This document shows positions 33,205 through 42,046 of a stretch of DNA of 64,000 bases, piece by piece. Made by a program: the position numbers and the translations under genes. This stretch comes from Streptomyces sp. HPF1205. Its GTDB lineage: Bacteria > Actinomycetota > Actinomycetes > Streptomycetales > Streptomycetaceae. Under the pieces are notes generated by a model. It saw only the letters and a program-made list of their open reading frames with translations. It was not told where the DNA came from and made no database searches. Each line of letters starts with the position of its first letter. The stretch's first letter is position 1. The DNA lies in assembly GCF_020400825.1 (NCBI RefSeq), contig NZ_JAINVH010000009.1:124001-188000 (forward strand). Direction: 5' to 3'.

Positions 33205-34329
33205 TCAGGCGTTCTCGATCAGCTTGTTGAGGAAGTCGGCGTTGGCGTTGACGTCGTGCCCGAGCACGACGGAGTGGTGGGGGAGTGTGGCGAGCCGTTC
33301 GGCGACGGCCTGGCGGGCCTCGGCGGTGCCTCCCCCGTCGACGCGGGCCAGCTCGAACACGTCCGGGTACCGGTCCTCCGTTGCCCCGCTCATGAAGTCG
33401 TCCGCACAGAGGGTGCGCTTGCCGTCGGCCGATGCCGGTTCGGCGCCCGACTCGATGCAGGGGAACAGCAGAGTGGCGGCCTGTCCGCCGGCGGCCATTC
33501 CCAGGTTGAACCACTTGGGGAACTGGTCGGGCCAGATCTGCGCCTTGAGTTCCCGCTTGCCCTCCCACAGCGGGGCGCGCTGCCCGCTGAGTAGGGCGTC
33601 GGTGACGCGCTGTTTCTGTGTGGGGTGCAGGACCTCGCCCGCTTCCAGCCTGGCCTTGACGGTGTCGTACCAGCCGAGCGCGTCGAGCAGGCCCAGGCCG
33701 AGCGCGGCGGCGGAAGGCCAGGGCAGGACGCACACGCCGCTGGCCAGGCTGGGGCGGACGAACACGCGGTCGTTGGCGAGGAGCTGCCAGCCGTGGCGGG
33801 CGGCCAGGGTGACGGCGGTGGTGGTCTTGCCCGCGCCCTTGGAGCCGAAGGTGAGCGCGACGCGGTCCTTTTTGACGACGGCGGAGGCGTGCAGGACGGT
33901 CCAGCCGGCGCGCAGCAGCACGCCGCGCATCGCCTCGCGGGCCAAGCGGGCGGCGGCGGTCGCCACCTGCTCGGGGTCGCAGCCGTAGATCGTCAGGCGG
34001 CCGGAGGCGGGTTCGGAGCGGTAGGCCAGCTGTTCCTCGCGGGAGACGCCCGAGATGGCGTAGTCGTCGCTGTCGCGGGCCAGGAGCATGGGTGCGCGGG
34101 CGTATTCAATCGTCGTGTGCGGGGCCGAGCTGACGGCGGCGGCCAGGTCGGCCCACTTGGTGGGGTTGACCTCGGCGACGACCAGCGGCTCGTTGCAGAT
34201 CTGATCGGCAGGGAGATCCGTTGCTTCCCACCAAGGCCGGACGTAGCGGGCGCACCAGTCGGTGACGGCCCGGTCGTTGGAAGTGACGGCTACTGCCGCG
34301 TCGGCGGCAGTCAGTCGGGTGGCGTGCAT
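33205..34329 (-). CDS. HPr-kinase-like P-loop protein
   Basis: 374 aa. The C-terminal two-thirds match the HPrK/P-type kinase fold: LHASAVVKKDRVALTFGSKG leads into Walker A GSKGAGKT (162-169), then WQLLANDRVFV (181-191), where ND takes the metal-binding position. Such kinases occur both in sugar regulation and in peptide natural-product clusters. The N-terminal 140 residues are unknown. It is last in a three-gene operon with the dehydrogenase-like and APH-like genes. Confidence 0.75.
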   Translation of the reverse strand: MHATRLTAADAAVAVTSNDRAVTDWCARYVRPWWEATDLPADQICNEPLVVAEVNPTKWADLAAAVSSAPHTTIEYARAPMLLARDSDDYAISGVSREEQLAYRSEPASGRLTIYGCDPEQVATAAARLAREAMRGVLLRAGWTVLHASAVVKKDRVALTFGSKGAGKTTTAVTLAARHGWQLLANDRVFVRPSLASGVCVLPWPSAAALGLGLLDALGWYDTVKARLEAGEVLHPTQKQRVTDALLSGQRAPLWEGKRELKAQIWPDQFPKWFNLGMAAGGQAATLLFPCIESGAEPASADGKRTLCADDFMSGATEDRYPDVFELARVDGGGTAEARQAVAERLATLPHHSVVLGHDVNANADFLNKLIENA

Positions 34330-34331
34330 GG

Positions 34332-35264
34332 TCAGGGGGTCCTTACGGTCGAGTGCGGGTCGGGCTGGTCGCCGCGCAGAACCTGGTAGGCGGCGCGGAG
34401 TTTGATGTACGCGGTGTCGAGCTGCCGGGCCTCGTCATCGTCCAGGTGAGGAATGCACGGCACGGGCCGTCCGGCGGTGAACCGCAATGGAATTCCGAGC
34501 CAGCCGTCCTGATACGGGGCGGACAATTCGACGGTGCCGTCTTCGACACCGAGTGCCAGGCGCAGCGCGGAAAGGACGGCACCGGCCGGGCCGGTACGGG
34601 TGCGGCCGACGCCCGCGCTGATCCGCCGGGGCCGGTTCGCGAGTTCGTCGCGTACTTGCTTTACGGGGACGTCGAGGGGGCTGCCGTGGACGGTGGTGCT
34701 GGAGGTGCACACCACGGCGGCGTCGCCGTGCTCGCCGATGACGCGGCCTTCGACAGCGTGCAGCGGCACGTCCAGCATCCGCGCCAGGGTGAGGCGGTAG
34801 CGGGCGGTGTCGAGGCTGCAGCCGATCCCGAATACCCGGGTGCAGCCGGACGTTTCGGCCACCAGTTGGCTCATGAGGTCGACCGGGTTGGTGACCATCA
34901 GCAGGGTGCCGGTGTGGCCGCGTAGCGCGGCGCCGATACCGCGTATGGCGGGCGCGTTGGCACGCGCACCGCCCATGCGCACGTCCTGGCTGAGATTGTT
35001 GGTGAAGGAGACGCGGGCGGCGACGACAACGGCCTGGCAGCCGAGCATGTCGACAGACCGTGCGGGCCGTGGGTGCACGGGCGAGCCGGTGGCGGCGCAC
35101 ATGTCGGCGAGGTCGGCGGCCAGGGCCGCGGCCTGCTCGCTGGTGCGCGAGGCGATGAGCAGGTCGCGACACAAGCCGGTGACGACGAGCGCGCCGGTGA
35201 CGGCTTGGCCGACCGCTCCGGCGCCGATCACGCCGATGGAGTGCACGGCGGGTGAGGAGGTCAT
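34332..35264 (-). CDS. lactate/malate dehydrogenase-family protein
   Basis: 310 aa from the ATG at 35264, overlapping the APH-like stop. Rossmann motif GVIGAGAVGQA at 11-21, TNPVDL near 145, the substrate/catalytic pair CSLDTARYR (Asp and Arg) and the proton-relay GEHGD. All catalytic residues of NAD-dependent 2-hydroxyacid dehydrogenases are present, so the fold is probably active. The substrate loop (VSFTNNLSQDVRMGG) differs from lactate and malate enzymes. Substrate unknown. Confidence 0.8.
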   Translation of the reverse strand: MTSSPAVHSIGVIGAGAVGQAVTGALVVTGLCRDLLIASRTSEQAAALAADLADMCAATGSPVHPRPARSVDMLGCQAVVVAARVSFTNNLSQDVRMGGARANAPAIRGIGAALRGHTGTLLMVTNPVDLMSQLVAETSGCTRVFGIGCSLDTARYRLTLARMLDVPLHAVEGRVIGEHGDAAVVCTSSTTVHGSPLDVPVKQVRDELANRPRRISAGVGRTRTGPAGAVLSALRLALGVEDGTVELSAPYQDGWLGIPLRFTAGRPVPCIPHLDDDEARQLDTAYIKLRAAYQVLRGDQPDPHSTVRTP

Positions 35265-36472
35265 GAACCAGCAACCTCGATCCGCTCCAGAGCGCGGTCC
35301 CACACCGCGGCCGGATCAGCGTTGACGGCCAGGTCACCGCTGATGGCGTCGACCAGGGCGCACACCGTCTCGGCCCGCCCGATCAGCGCCATGGCCTGCG
35401 CGGGCAGCGGCAGCGTGGACGGTGCGGACAGGTAGGTGGTGAGGATGTTGATGGTGTCCATCAGCCACAGCGTCAGGACCTCCCGCAGCCACGTCCGCCG
35501 CGTGGACCGCTCTGTATGGCGCTCGGCGACGTCGGCGAGCCCCTGGGCGATCGAGCCGGCGATGGCGGAGCTGGGGCGGCGCGCGGCCAGGAGAAGCACG
35601 GTTCGGCTGGCCAGCTTGGCGTAGTCCGTTGCCGGGCGGGCGCGCAGCAGACCCGGGTCGAGCAGCACCGGCCGCTGGCCGGGCCCGTCGGGGAACAGCA
35701 CGTGCTCCGGCTTCAAGTCGCCGTAGACGAGCGCCGGGCGGCCGGGGGTCAGCTCGGTGCCGAGGCGTTGCAGCCGCGCCACGGTGGCCCGCAGCAGATC
35801 CACCACGTCGTCCCGCTGGGCGGGCGCACACCGGTCGATGCCGAGGCGGTTGAGGTAAACGCTGCCGGTCACGCCGGTGAACTTCCGCAGGAACGTGCCG
35901 GTGATGCTCCGCTCGGAGATAGGCGCGAACGGCCGCAGTCGGTGAACGACCGAGGGGTGGCGCAAGGCGCGCAGCTCGTCCAGCGGCACCTGCAGGAGGA
36001 CGGCGGCGTCGCCGGGTTGCAGCAGGAGGAGTTCGCCCAGGGACGAGCCGGCTACGGGCTCCGTGAATAGTACGCCCCGGGCGACGCCGGCCGGGGTGCA
36101 CACGCGGGGGTAGCGGGCGGCGGCCAGGGCGTGCAGCTGTGCCGCTTCCCGCTCCAGCAGACCGTCGCCGCTGTCCTGGTAGACCGACTGGGCGGCCTGG
36201 ACGGCGGGCCAGGTGCCGCACGCGCCGCGCAACAGCGACACCAGCGAGACGCCCAGCAGCGACACCTTCGCGTACAGGGGCCGGTCGCCGACCCGCAGCC
36301 GCTGCACGTAGCTGGTGGGGCTCGGCACCTGCTCCACCAGGTGCACAGGCTGGTGCGGCCACAGGTCGGCGGCGGCTCGATGGATGGTATCGGCGGCCTG
36401 CGCGAACACAGCATGGACGGTGGGAAGTTGTAGCGGCTCGGGTAAGGATGGAGCGGGGGCTGTGTCGGTCAC
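35261..36472 (-). CDS. APH-like phosphotransferase
   Basis: 403 aa from the GTG at 36472 (GAAGGAG upstream). Aminoglycoside-phosphotransferase/choline-kinase fold: RPLYAKVSLLG gives the ATP-binding Lys, LVYGDLKPEHVLF the catalytic loop with Asp (His replaces the usual Asn of the GDxHxxN box), and PVLLDPGLL the metal-binding Asp. It probably phosphorylates a small molecule. First gene of the operon with the dehydrogenase-like and HPrK-like genes, divergent from the XRE-Tat regulator. Confidence 0.75.
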   Translation of the reverse strand: MTDTAPAPSLPEPLQLPTVHAVFAQAADTIHRAAADLWPHQPVHLVEQVPSPTSYVQRLRVGDRPLYAKVSLLGVSLVSLLRGACGTWPAVQAAQSVYQDSGDGLLEREAAQLHALAAARYPRVCTPAGVARGVLFTEPVAGSSLGELLLLQPGDAAVLLQVPLDELRALRHPSVVHRLRPFAPISERSITGTFLRKFTGVTGSVYLNRLGIDRCAPAQRDDVVDLLRATVARLQRLGTELTPGRPALVYGDLKPEHVLFPDGPGQRPVLLDPGLLRARPATDYAKLASRTVLLLAARRPSSAIAGSIAQGLADVAERHTERSTRRTWLREVLTLWLMDTINILTTYLSAPSTLPLPAQAMALIGRAETVCALVDAISGDLAVNADPAAVWDRALERIEVAGS

Positions 36473-36618
36473 TGACGCTCCTTCGAGGGTGGGCGTCCAG
36501 TTCAACAGCGCCCCGTGCTCGGCGGGCAGGGCCGGAAAAGGGTGCATTCTGCGACCGGGGGGCCGGCAGGGGGGCCAGGATGAATCCTCCGAGGAAGCGC
36601 ACGAGTGGGGACAGGCGC

Positions 36619-37881
36619 ATGATGAGTCCGGACGGCATCGGCCACCTGCTGCGGGCCTTGCGGGACGGGACCGGGCGCACCAGGCACGAGCAAGCGCGCC
36701 ACTTGGAGCAGGTCAGCGGCCGGTTCGTCGACCCGGAGAACCTCAAGCGGTGGGAGACCGAGAAGCGGCTGCCGGTGCCGTTCTGGCATGAGGTGATCGC
36801 CCGCGGCTACGGGCTGACCGTGGACGAGGTACGGCGGGCCGTCGCTGCCAGCCGGCGGCACCGCACCCTCGTGTCAACATCGGTACCACTGGATGACCCA
36901 GAGGAGGTATCTCCCGTGGAGCGACGTGGATTCCTCGGTGCCTCGATCGTGGCGGCCGGAATGGCCGCCGAACCATGGGGGCGCCTCGCTGCCGCGGTCG
37001 CCGGCCTGCACGTCGACAGTGCGCTCGCCGACCAACTGGTGGACGCCACAGCGGAGTTGTTTGTCAGCGAGCACCACGTGCCCGCCCGGGTGCTGGCGCA
37101 GCGGCTCGGCACGCACCTGGAGACGCTGACCGCGCTGCTGCCCCGCTCCGGTCCGCACCGGAGGGCTCTGACGGTGGCTGCGGGTGAGACAGCCGCGCTG
37201 GCGGGGTGGGCCGCGTACGACGTCGGCGACCTGGAGACCGCCCGCAACTACTACAAGACCGCGGTGCTGGCGGGGCGAGAGGCCGGGCGCCCGCCGGTCG
37301 TCGCCCTGTCCTTGGGGTATGCCTCGTATGCGCTGCCCTCGAATTCCGCGCGCGACATGCTGGCCTCGGCGCAGCAGCATGTGCGCGGCCCCGGCTACGC
37401 GACGGCCCGCTCGTGGCTGGCCGCCCGAGAGGCCGAGGAATCCGCCGCAGTGGACGACCGCGAGGGCGCGGTGCGGGCCCTGGACCGGGCCACGACGGCG
37501 TTCGACTACGCGAACCCGAACGTCGAGCAGGCGTGGATGCGGTTCTACCAGCGCCCGCGCCTGGACTCGCTGATGGTCTCGACGTACGCGCGGCTCAGGC
37601 ACCGTGACCTGGCTGCGACCGCGCAGGCCGCACTCGACCACCTCGGCGACGACGACTCGAAGGTTCGCATCGCGGTCCTCGCGGACGTGGCGACCGGCTA
37701 CCTGGTGTCCGGTGACGTCGACCAGGCCGTCGACGTCGGCCGCCGGTTCGTACAGGCCGCCACGGCGACACCGACGACGATGGGCCACGAACGGCTGGCG
37801 GCCCTGGCCGGGATGCTGCCCGCCCAGCACTCGGCCGCCCGGGATCTGGCGGCCAGCGTGCAGGCGGCGCTGACCGCCTGA
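36619..37881 (+). CDS. XRE-type regulator with internal Tat-like signal and TPR-like helices
   Basis: 420 aa. Residues 1-75 form an XRE-like helix-turn-helix (GHLLRALRDGTGRTRHEQAR). At about 100-125 VERRGFLGASIVAAGMAAEP has a twin-arginine-like signature. The rest consists of helical TPR-like repeats. A second start, GTG 36916, follows GAGGAGG at ideal spacing and would begin MERRGFLGAS, making a form without the DNA-binding domain that could be exported. Probably controls the divergent kinase/dehydrogenase operon. Confidence 0.75.
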   Translation: MMSPDGIGHLLRALRDGTGRTRHEQARHLEQVSGRFVDPENLKRWETEKRLPVPFWHEVIARGYGLTVDEVRRAVAASRRHRTLVSTSVPLDDPEEVSPVERRGFLGASIVAAGMAAEPWGRLAAAVAGLHVDSALADQLVDATAELFVSEHHVPARVLAQRLGTHLETLTALLPRSGPHRRALTVAAGETAALAGWAAYDVGDLETARNYYKTAVLAGREAGRPPVVALSLGYASYALPSNSARDMLASAQQHVRGPGYATARSWLAAREAEESAAVDDREGAVRALDRATTAFDYANPNVEQAWMRFYQRPRLDSLMVSTYARLRHRDLAATAQAALDHLGDDDSKVRIAVLADVATGYLVSGDVDQAVDVGRRFVQAATATPTTMGHERLAALAGMLPAQHSAARDLAASVQAALTA

Positions 37882-38214
37882 TCAGCCCTCAGCGGCCCCG
37901 GTGGTCTGGGCGTTTACCCACGACAGGTAGTCGGCGCTGCCGTGGGTGACCGGCGTGGCGATGATCTCTGGGGTGTCGTAGTCGTGCTCGGCCTTGATGT
38001 GCGCCTCCAGAGCCGGGTACCGGTCGGAGGTGGTCTTGAACAGGATCCGCCACTCCTGCTCGGTCTGCACCGCCCCTTCCCACCGGTAGACGCTGGTGAC
38101 GGGGCCGTCGATCTGCGCGCACGCGGCAACCTTCGCCTCCACCGCGCTGCGGGCGAGCGTATCCGCCTTCTCGGGGGCGTCGGTCGTGGTCAGGACGGTC
38201 AGGTACTCGGCCAC
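37882..38214 (-). CDS. cutA: divalent-cation tolerance protein CutA
   Basis: 110 aa from GTG 38214 with AGGGAGA. Carries the CutA pattern: VLTTTDAPEKADTLARSAVE, KVAACAQIDGPVTSVYRWEG, EWRILFKTT and the PEIIATPVTHGSADYLSWV end. Trimeric ferredoxin-like signalling fold, linked to copper tolerance in E. coli. An unusual chromosomal-type gene among plasmid genes. Converges with the XRE-Tat gene (no gap). Confidence 0.9.
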   Translation of the reverse strand: MAEYLTVLTTTDAPEKADTLARSAVEAKVAACAQIDGPVTSVYRWEGAVQTEQEWRILFKTTSDRYPALEAHIKAEHDYDTPEIIATPVTHGSADYLSWVNAQTTGAAEG

Positions 38215-38382
38215 TGGCGGTCTCCCTCGTTTGCGCGCTGTGCTGCGACAGTACCCATATCGCCGGCGGGTGAGCAGTCGGAGGGCCCGTGTGATCCCAT
38301 CTTGGATGCTCTTGTGCGATCTAGGAGCGCGCTCAGGCATGGGTCAACTACGCTGCGCGCACACGTTGTTCAAGGGGGGCGC

Positions 38383-39009
38383 ATGGCGACACCAGCACAT
38401 CGAGGTTCGTTCACAGGGCGAATTGTCGCCGCATCCATTGCTGGCATTATCGGCCTCGTCATCCTTGTCAACCTGCTTGCCAATAGTCCGCTCGTAGGCG
38501 TCGTGGTGCTTATGCTGGTGGGCGCAGGGGCCGGCGGACTCATAGTCCGGGGCACCCGCCGTGCTGAACAACGGCGCTTGTGGGAACGTCACCAGGCGCA
38601 GGTCCGAGCGGCCCAGTCGATGGAGATTGCTCGCTATCACGCCATGGACCCGCGCCAGTTCGAGGACGCGATTGCCTATCTCTGTCGGCGTGATGGTTGC
38701 CTCGACGCCCGCCGAGTCGGAGGCGCTGGCGATCTGGGTGCCGACGTGTTGGCGACCGCACCGGACGGGAGGCGAATCGTTATCCAGTGCAAGAGGTACG
38801 GGCCCACGACGAAGGTCGGGTCGCAGGATGCGCAACGGTTCGGTGGGACCTGCTACACGGTGCACGGCGCACAGGTGGCGGTCATCGTAACCACGAGTCT
38901 GTTCACTCGACCAGCATTGGACTACGCGGTGCGGCAGGGGATTCGCTGCTTCGACGAGCGGGCTCTGGCGGGGTGGGCGAGTCGCACTGGTCCCGCCCCG
39001 TGGATGTGA
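38383..39009 (+). CDS. membrane-anchored Mrr-like restriction endonuclease
   Basis: 208 aa from ATG 38383 with GGGGGG. Two membrane segments (IVAASIAGIIGLVILVNLLA and VGVVVLMLVGAGAGGLIV) are followed by a Mrr_cat nuclease: DPRQFEDAIAYLCRRDG, GGAGDLGADVLAT and RIVIQCKRYG give the D..QxK active site, then VIVTTSLFTRPALDYA. Mrr-type enzymes cut modified DNA. The anchor suggests cutting at the membrane, for example entering DNA. Confidence 0.82.
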   Translation: MATPAHRGSFTGRIVAASIAGIIGLVILVNLLANSPLVGVVVLMLVGAGAGGLIVRGTRRAEQRRLWERHQAQVRAAQSMEIARYHAMDPRQFEDAIAYLCRRDGCLDARRVGGAGDLGADVLATAPDGRRIVIQCKRYGPTTKVGSQDAQRFGGTCYTVHGAQVAVIVTTSLFTRPALDYAVRQGIRCFDERALAGWASRTGPAPWM

Positions 39010-39316
39010 GGCCCTACTGAAGAAGCGCCCCCACACGATCCTCCGGGGCTGGATGATGGCGTTCCTCCGGCGGTTCCTTGCAGTGTGATCAAGAACGCCC
39101 GATCGCCATGCGTGATCCTCGCCTGGCGGCGCCCCTGGCGCTGACCTGCTGCTACTCACCCTGGCCCCCACTACGCAGGGTGAGAGCCAAGCTCATCCAC
39201 GCCGGATCCAACGCGTCTGCCGGAGGTTGCTGTCGATCCGGGGCAGAGACGGCGGAGCCTGGATGGAACCGGAGATCGATGCGGTGGGGAGCTGAGGCGC
39301 TGTACGTGCGAGCAAA
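39010..39316. other. 307-bp gap
   Basis: Between the Mrr-like gene and the convergent small membrane-protein gene. I see no gene, repeat or strong hairpin that I can support. Confidence 0.45.
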
Positions 39317-39664
39317 TCACGCCGTGTTGTTCCGGGCGCGGCCAGGACAGGCGGGCGCGTGCTGCTCGCCGAGGCTGGTCCACCAGGTGTCGCAGGTGCA
39401 GCCGGGTGGCAGCGCGGTTGCGTAGTCGATCGCGTCGCGCAGCGGCCCGGACATCTGGCCGTGCCGGTAGACGGCGACGGTGCGGAGCAGCCGTGCCGAG
39501 TGGCGGAGTTCGCGGTGAGCGGCCAACAACAGCACGATGGACGCGGTCAGAAATACCGCGGCGTATCCGCTGTGCCCGTGCGCGGCTGCGTTGGCGCTGG
39601 CCAGCGTCGCGGTGAGGTAACTGATGCCGAACAGGCAGACCATCAGCGAACTGGCCCGGGTCAC
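39317..39664 (-). CDS. small two-helix membrane protein
   Basis: 115 aa from GTG 39664 (AGGGAGGAT). Two membrane segments in the first 60 residues (LMVCLFGISYLTATLASA and YAAVFLTASIVLLLAA), then a soluble end with CTCDTWWTSLGEQHAPACP. Overlaps the upstream gene by GTGA. Confidence 0.55.
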   Translation of the reverse strand: MTRASSLMVCLFGISYLTATLASANAAAHGHSGYAAVFLTASIVLLLAAHRELRHSARLLRTVAVYRHGQMSGPLRDAIDYATALPPGCTCDTWWTSLGEQHAPACPGRARNNTA

Positions 39665-40176
39665 CGCGATCCTCCCTGCCGAGTGCGGGCGGGTTCCGGG
39701 CCGGGAGGGATGTCGGTGATCCGGGCGCGGGACGCAGGCGACCAGTTCTTTTCGGAGCAGGTCAGACACGGCCACGGACCGCCGGCCGGGTGGCTCCACA
39801 CGGCAAGGGCAGTGTCCGTGGTGGCGGTTGCGTCGCAGTCGGGGCCGCTGCAGGTGAACGTGGCGCCGCGCGGGTTGGCTGGTGTGAGCAGGCCGAGGTG
39901 GTGCAGGCGCTGGGCCATGGCCCGGTACTGGTCGGCGGGGCGGCGGCCGACTCCGGACCAGTTCAGGGCGATCTCGACCAGGGCGACCAGTTCCTCGGCG
40001 GCCGTGACGTCGGCGTGCATGGCCACCAGGTGTGGGGCGTGCTCGGCGAGGTGGCCAAGGAGCCAGTCCGGCATGACCATGGTGAGTTCGGTTGGGGTGC
40101 GCCGATGCCGGTCGGGACCGGGGGCGAGGCACATGCGCAGGAATCCACGCATTTCGTCGGGAGTGCTGAGCGTCAC
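39661..40176 (-). CDS. protein with C-terminal cysteines
   Basis: 171 aa from GTG 40176 (GAAGGAG). Helical N-terminus with WLLGHLAEHAPHLVAMHADV; the C-terminus has CSGPDCDA and CLTCSE, likely one zinc site. Unknown. Start and stop overlap with both neighbours. Confidence 0.55.
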   Translation of the reverse strand: MTLSTPDEMRGFLRMCLAPGPDRHRRTPTELTMVMPDWLLGHLAEHAPHLVAMHADVTAAEELVALVEIALNWSGVGRRPADQYRAMAQRLHHLGLLTPANPRGATFTCSGPDCDATATTDTALAVWSHPAGGPWPCLTCSEKNWSPASRARITDIPPGPEPARTRQGGSR

Positions 40177-40613
40177 TTCGCTCCTTCGGTGTCGTCGTGC
40201 GGCCCGGCCGGTTCGCCGGGCCGCGGGGTCGAGGAGGGGCGGTGGGCGGCGACCAGGGCGCGGGTGACGGCCTGCGCTCCGTAGCGGCGGGCGGCGGCGT
40301 CCTGCCCGTGGGCCTGGAGGAACCGCAGGACCTCGCCGGACGCGATGCCCTGTGGCAGCGGCCGGGCCGGCCGCCGTTCTTGCGTGCCGCACAGCAGGCA
40401 GCCGTTCGGTGCGGTCGGGTCGACCGGCCCGCCCGGGTGGCGGGGGCAGGCGTTGGCCCGGTGGGCGCCGCGAGCCTGCGCGACGAGCTGCCGGGCCCGG
40501 TCGACCTCGCCGGCGATCTCCGCCAGCGTCTGGTCGTTCACCTCGTGCCTGGCTGCGTACTCGCCCAGGGCGCGTAGCGACCGCTGCAAGGCGGGCAGGA
40601 AGTCGGGGTTCAT
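40173..40613 (-). CDS. small protein with zinc-type cysteines
   Basis: 146 aa, MNPDFLPALQRSLRALGEYA at the start, CPRHPGGP...GCLLCG in the middle. Overlaps the winged-helix gene by ATGA, so it is coupled to it. Confidence 0.55.
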   Translation of the reverse strand: MNPDFLPALQRSLRALGEYAARHEVNDQTLAEIAGEVDRARQLVAQARGAHRANACPRHPGGPVDPTAPNGCLLCGTQERRPARPLPQGIASGEVLRFLQAHGQDAAARRYGAQAVTRALVAAHRPSSTPRPGEPAGPHDDTEGAK

Positions 40614-41668
40614 CCGCCGCTCACCGCCGGGTCGAAGTGCTGCTGCCGTGCGGCGGGCGCACAGTCTGGGCAGGCGTCGGAGCCGGGAAGGCGGAATGCG
40701 CGTCTGCAGACGCAGACCCGGGCTTGTGCCGCAGGGTCCTCGCACGGCCATTGGGCGTGTCCAGAAGGCTTTGAAGGATCTTGACGGGCTCCTCCGATCA
40801 GGGGCAGCAGGAGAGTGCCTTGCACAGGTTTCTGGGCTGTTTGCCGGAGGCATCCGGCGCACTGGTCCCGGTCCGGTCTCAGCAGCCGCTGGCCGCACGC
40901 GCAGAATCGCCGGGTGTCGGCCGGGTCAGCGCCGCCGTGCCGCGCAGCGGTCCCGGCTGCCTCGTCGTACTCAGAGGAATCGTCTTCGGCCCGCGCGCCC
41001 GCGCGGTCCCGTGGCTGAGGTACTACCTCAGCCACCTCTTGGGTTAGTTCCTGGTTGCTTCCTGGGTTATTCGGGCCACGGCGGCCCGAACCAATCAGGC
41101 CGCCGTGGCCCGAACCCATACGGGCCGCTGTGGCCCGAACTTCGTCCGCGTCAGTTCGGGCCGCTGTGGCCCGAACCCAGCCCTCTCCGGTTCGGGCCGC
41201 CGTGGCCCGGACCTCCACCTGGAAGTTCGGGCCGCTGTGGCCCGAACGCTCGTCGGGCTTGGGAGCCTTGCGGAGCCGCGCGGTCGCCCGCAGATGAGCG
41301 GCCGCTGCCTCCCAGTCCTGCACCGGCCCGAGCACCAGCGCGTACAGAGTCGGCTTGCCGCGGCGCCGCTCGCCGATGACCACGACAACACCGGCGAGAA
41401 CCGCAGCCTCCAGGTAACGGCGGGCGTCCTTCTCCCGGCAGCCGGCGGCCTTGGCGATGTCCTGGATGCGGATCGGCCTGCCGTCGCCGGAGAACCGCAG
41501 CTCACCGGACGCGGCGGCCATCGCCCGCATCGCGTACAGCAGCGTCAGGAATCCGCCTTTGAGCGTCGGCGGCATCTCCCGCGTCCACTTCCAGGCCAGA
41601 GCGTTGCCGAACTCATGCGGCGGGCAACCCGTCAACCGCCCTGGCGGCTGCTCCTGGTCGTTGCTCAC
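40610..41668 (-). CDS. winged-helix replication-type protein with internal iterons
   Basis: 352 aa from GTG 41668. Residues about 20-115 form a winged helix (WKWTREMPPTLKGGFLTLLY, DIAKAAGCREKDARRYLEAA). Then comes a low-complexity stretch whose repeated RATAAR units are coded by six palindromic repeats (41070-41247). The C-terminus has two cysteine sets, CACGQRLLRPDRDQCAGC and CVCRRAF...CPDC. Iterons inside an initiator gene are known from Streptomyces linear plasmids (rep1), so this may be the plasmid initiator and origin. The assignment rests on architecture only. Confidence 0.6.
   Translation of the reverse strand: MSNDQEQPPGRLTGCPPHEFGNALAWKWTREMPPTLKGGFLTLLYAMRAMAAASGELRFSGDGRPIRIQDIAKAAGCREKDARRYLEAAVLAGVVVVIGERRRGKPTLYALVLGPVQDWEAAAAHLRATARLRKAPKPDERSGHSGPNFQVEVRATAARTGEGWVRATAARTDADEVRATAARMGSGHGGLIGSGRRGPNNPGSNQELTQEVAEVVPQPRDRAGARAEDDSSEYDEAAGTAARHGGADPADTRRFCACGQRLLRPDRDQCAGCLRQTAQKPVQGTLLLPLIGGARQDPSKPSGHAQWPCEDPAAQARVCVCRRAFRLPGSDACPDCAPAARQQHFDPAVSGG
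41070..41247. repeat. six palindromic iterons, consensus GTTCGGGCC-N5-GGCCCGAAC
   Basis: Copies at 41070-41090, 41096-41115 (left arm decayed), 41118-41140, 41154-41176, 41190-41212 and 41225-41247. The last four are about 36 bp apart, the first three about 25 bp. Each is a 9-bp-arm inverted repeat around 5 nt. All lie inside the winged-helix gene. Confidence 0.85.
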
Positions 41669-42046
41669 GGCATCTCTTCTCGGTCGCTGTCGAGTAGGGG
41701 GCCGGTCGCCGGCCTCGGGCCTTGCGTCGGTAGGCGGTGAAGTCCGCAACTCCGAGCGGCAGCACCGGCGGTGTTGCAAGCGCCTTGCCGGCTGTGGGAC
41801 GTACATCCGCTCCCACGGCGCGACCGGCGGCTCCTCGGTCGGGCGGCGCGATCGGTAGGTATCGGTGCCGTCCCGGAACACCGCGGCGTTGCCCTCCTGC
41901 GAGGGCTCCGGGTCCACTGCCGCCTGGCGGCCTCGGTCACCATCCACAGCACTTCGCCCTGGCAGTGCCAGCAGTGTGTGTCCCCCCAGCCGTGCCTGCC
42001 TGACGGTGGCCGGGCAGGCACGACTGAGGCAATGGGCGTCGCTCAC
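41613..42046 (-). pseudogene. frameshifted small cysteine protein
   Basis: One gene in at least two shifts: GWGDTHCWHCQGEVLWMVTE, then AVDPEPSQEGNAAVFRDG and RPTEEPPVAPWERMYVP, then AGKALATPPVLPLGVADFTA. The joins near 41927-41934 and 41794-41798 are each restored by one missing base in a G or C run. It resembles Streptomyces proteins with a CWHC ribbon and a VDPEP motif. Start is GTG 42046 or 42021. Confidence 0.5.

Noticed and set aside
41070..41247. CRISPR-like spaced repeats
   Set aside because: Units are palindromic iterons with 2-14 nt between them, lie inside a coding gene, and no cas genes are near.
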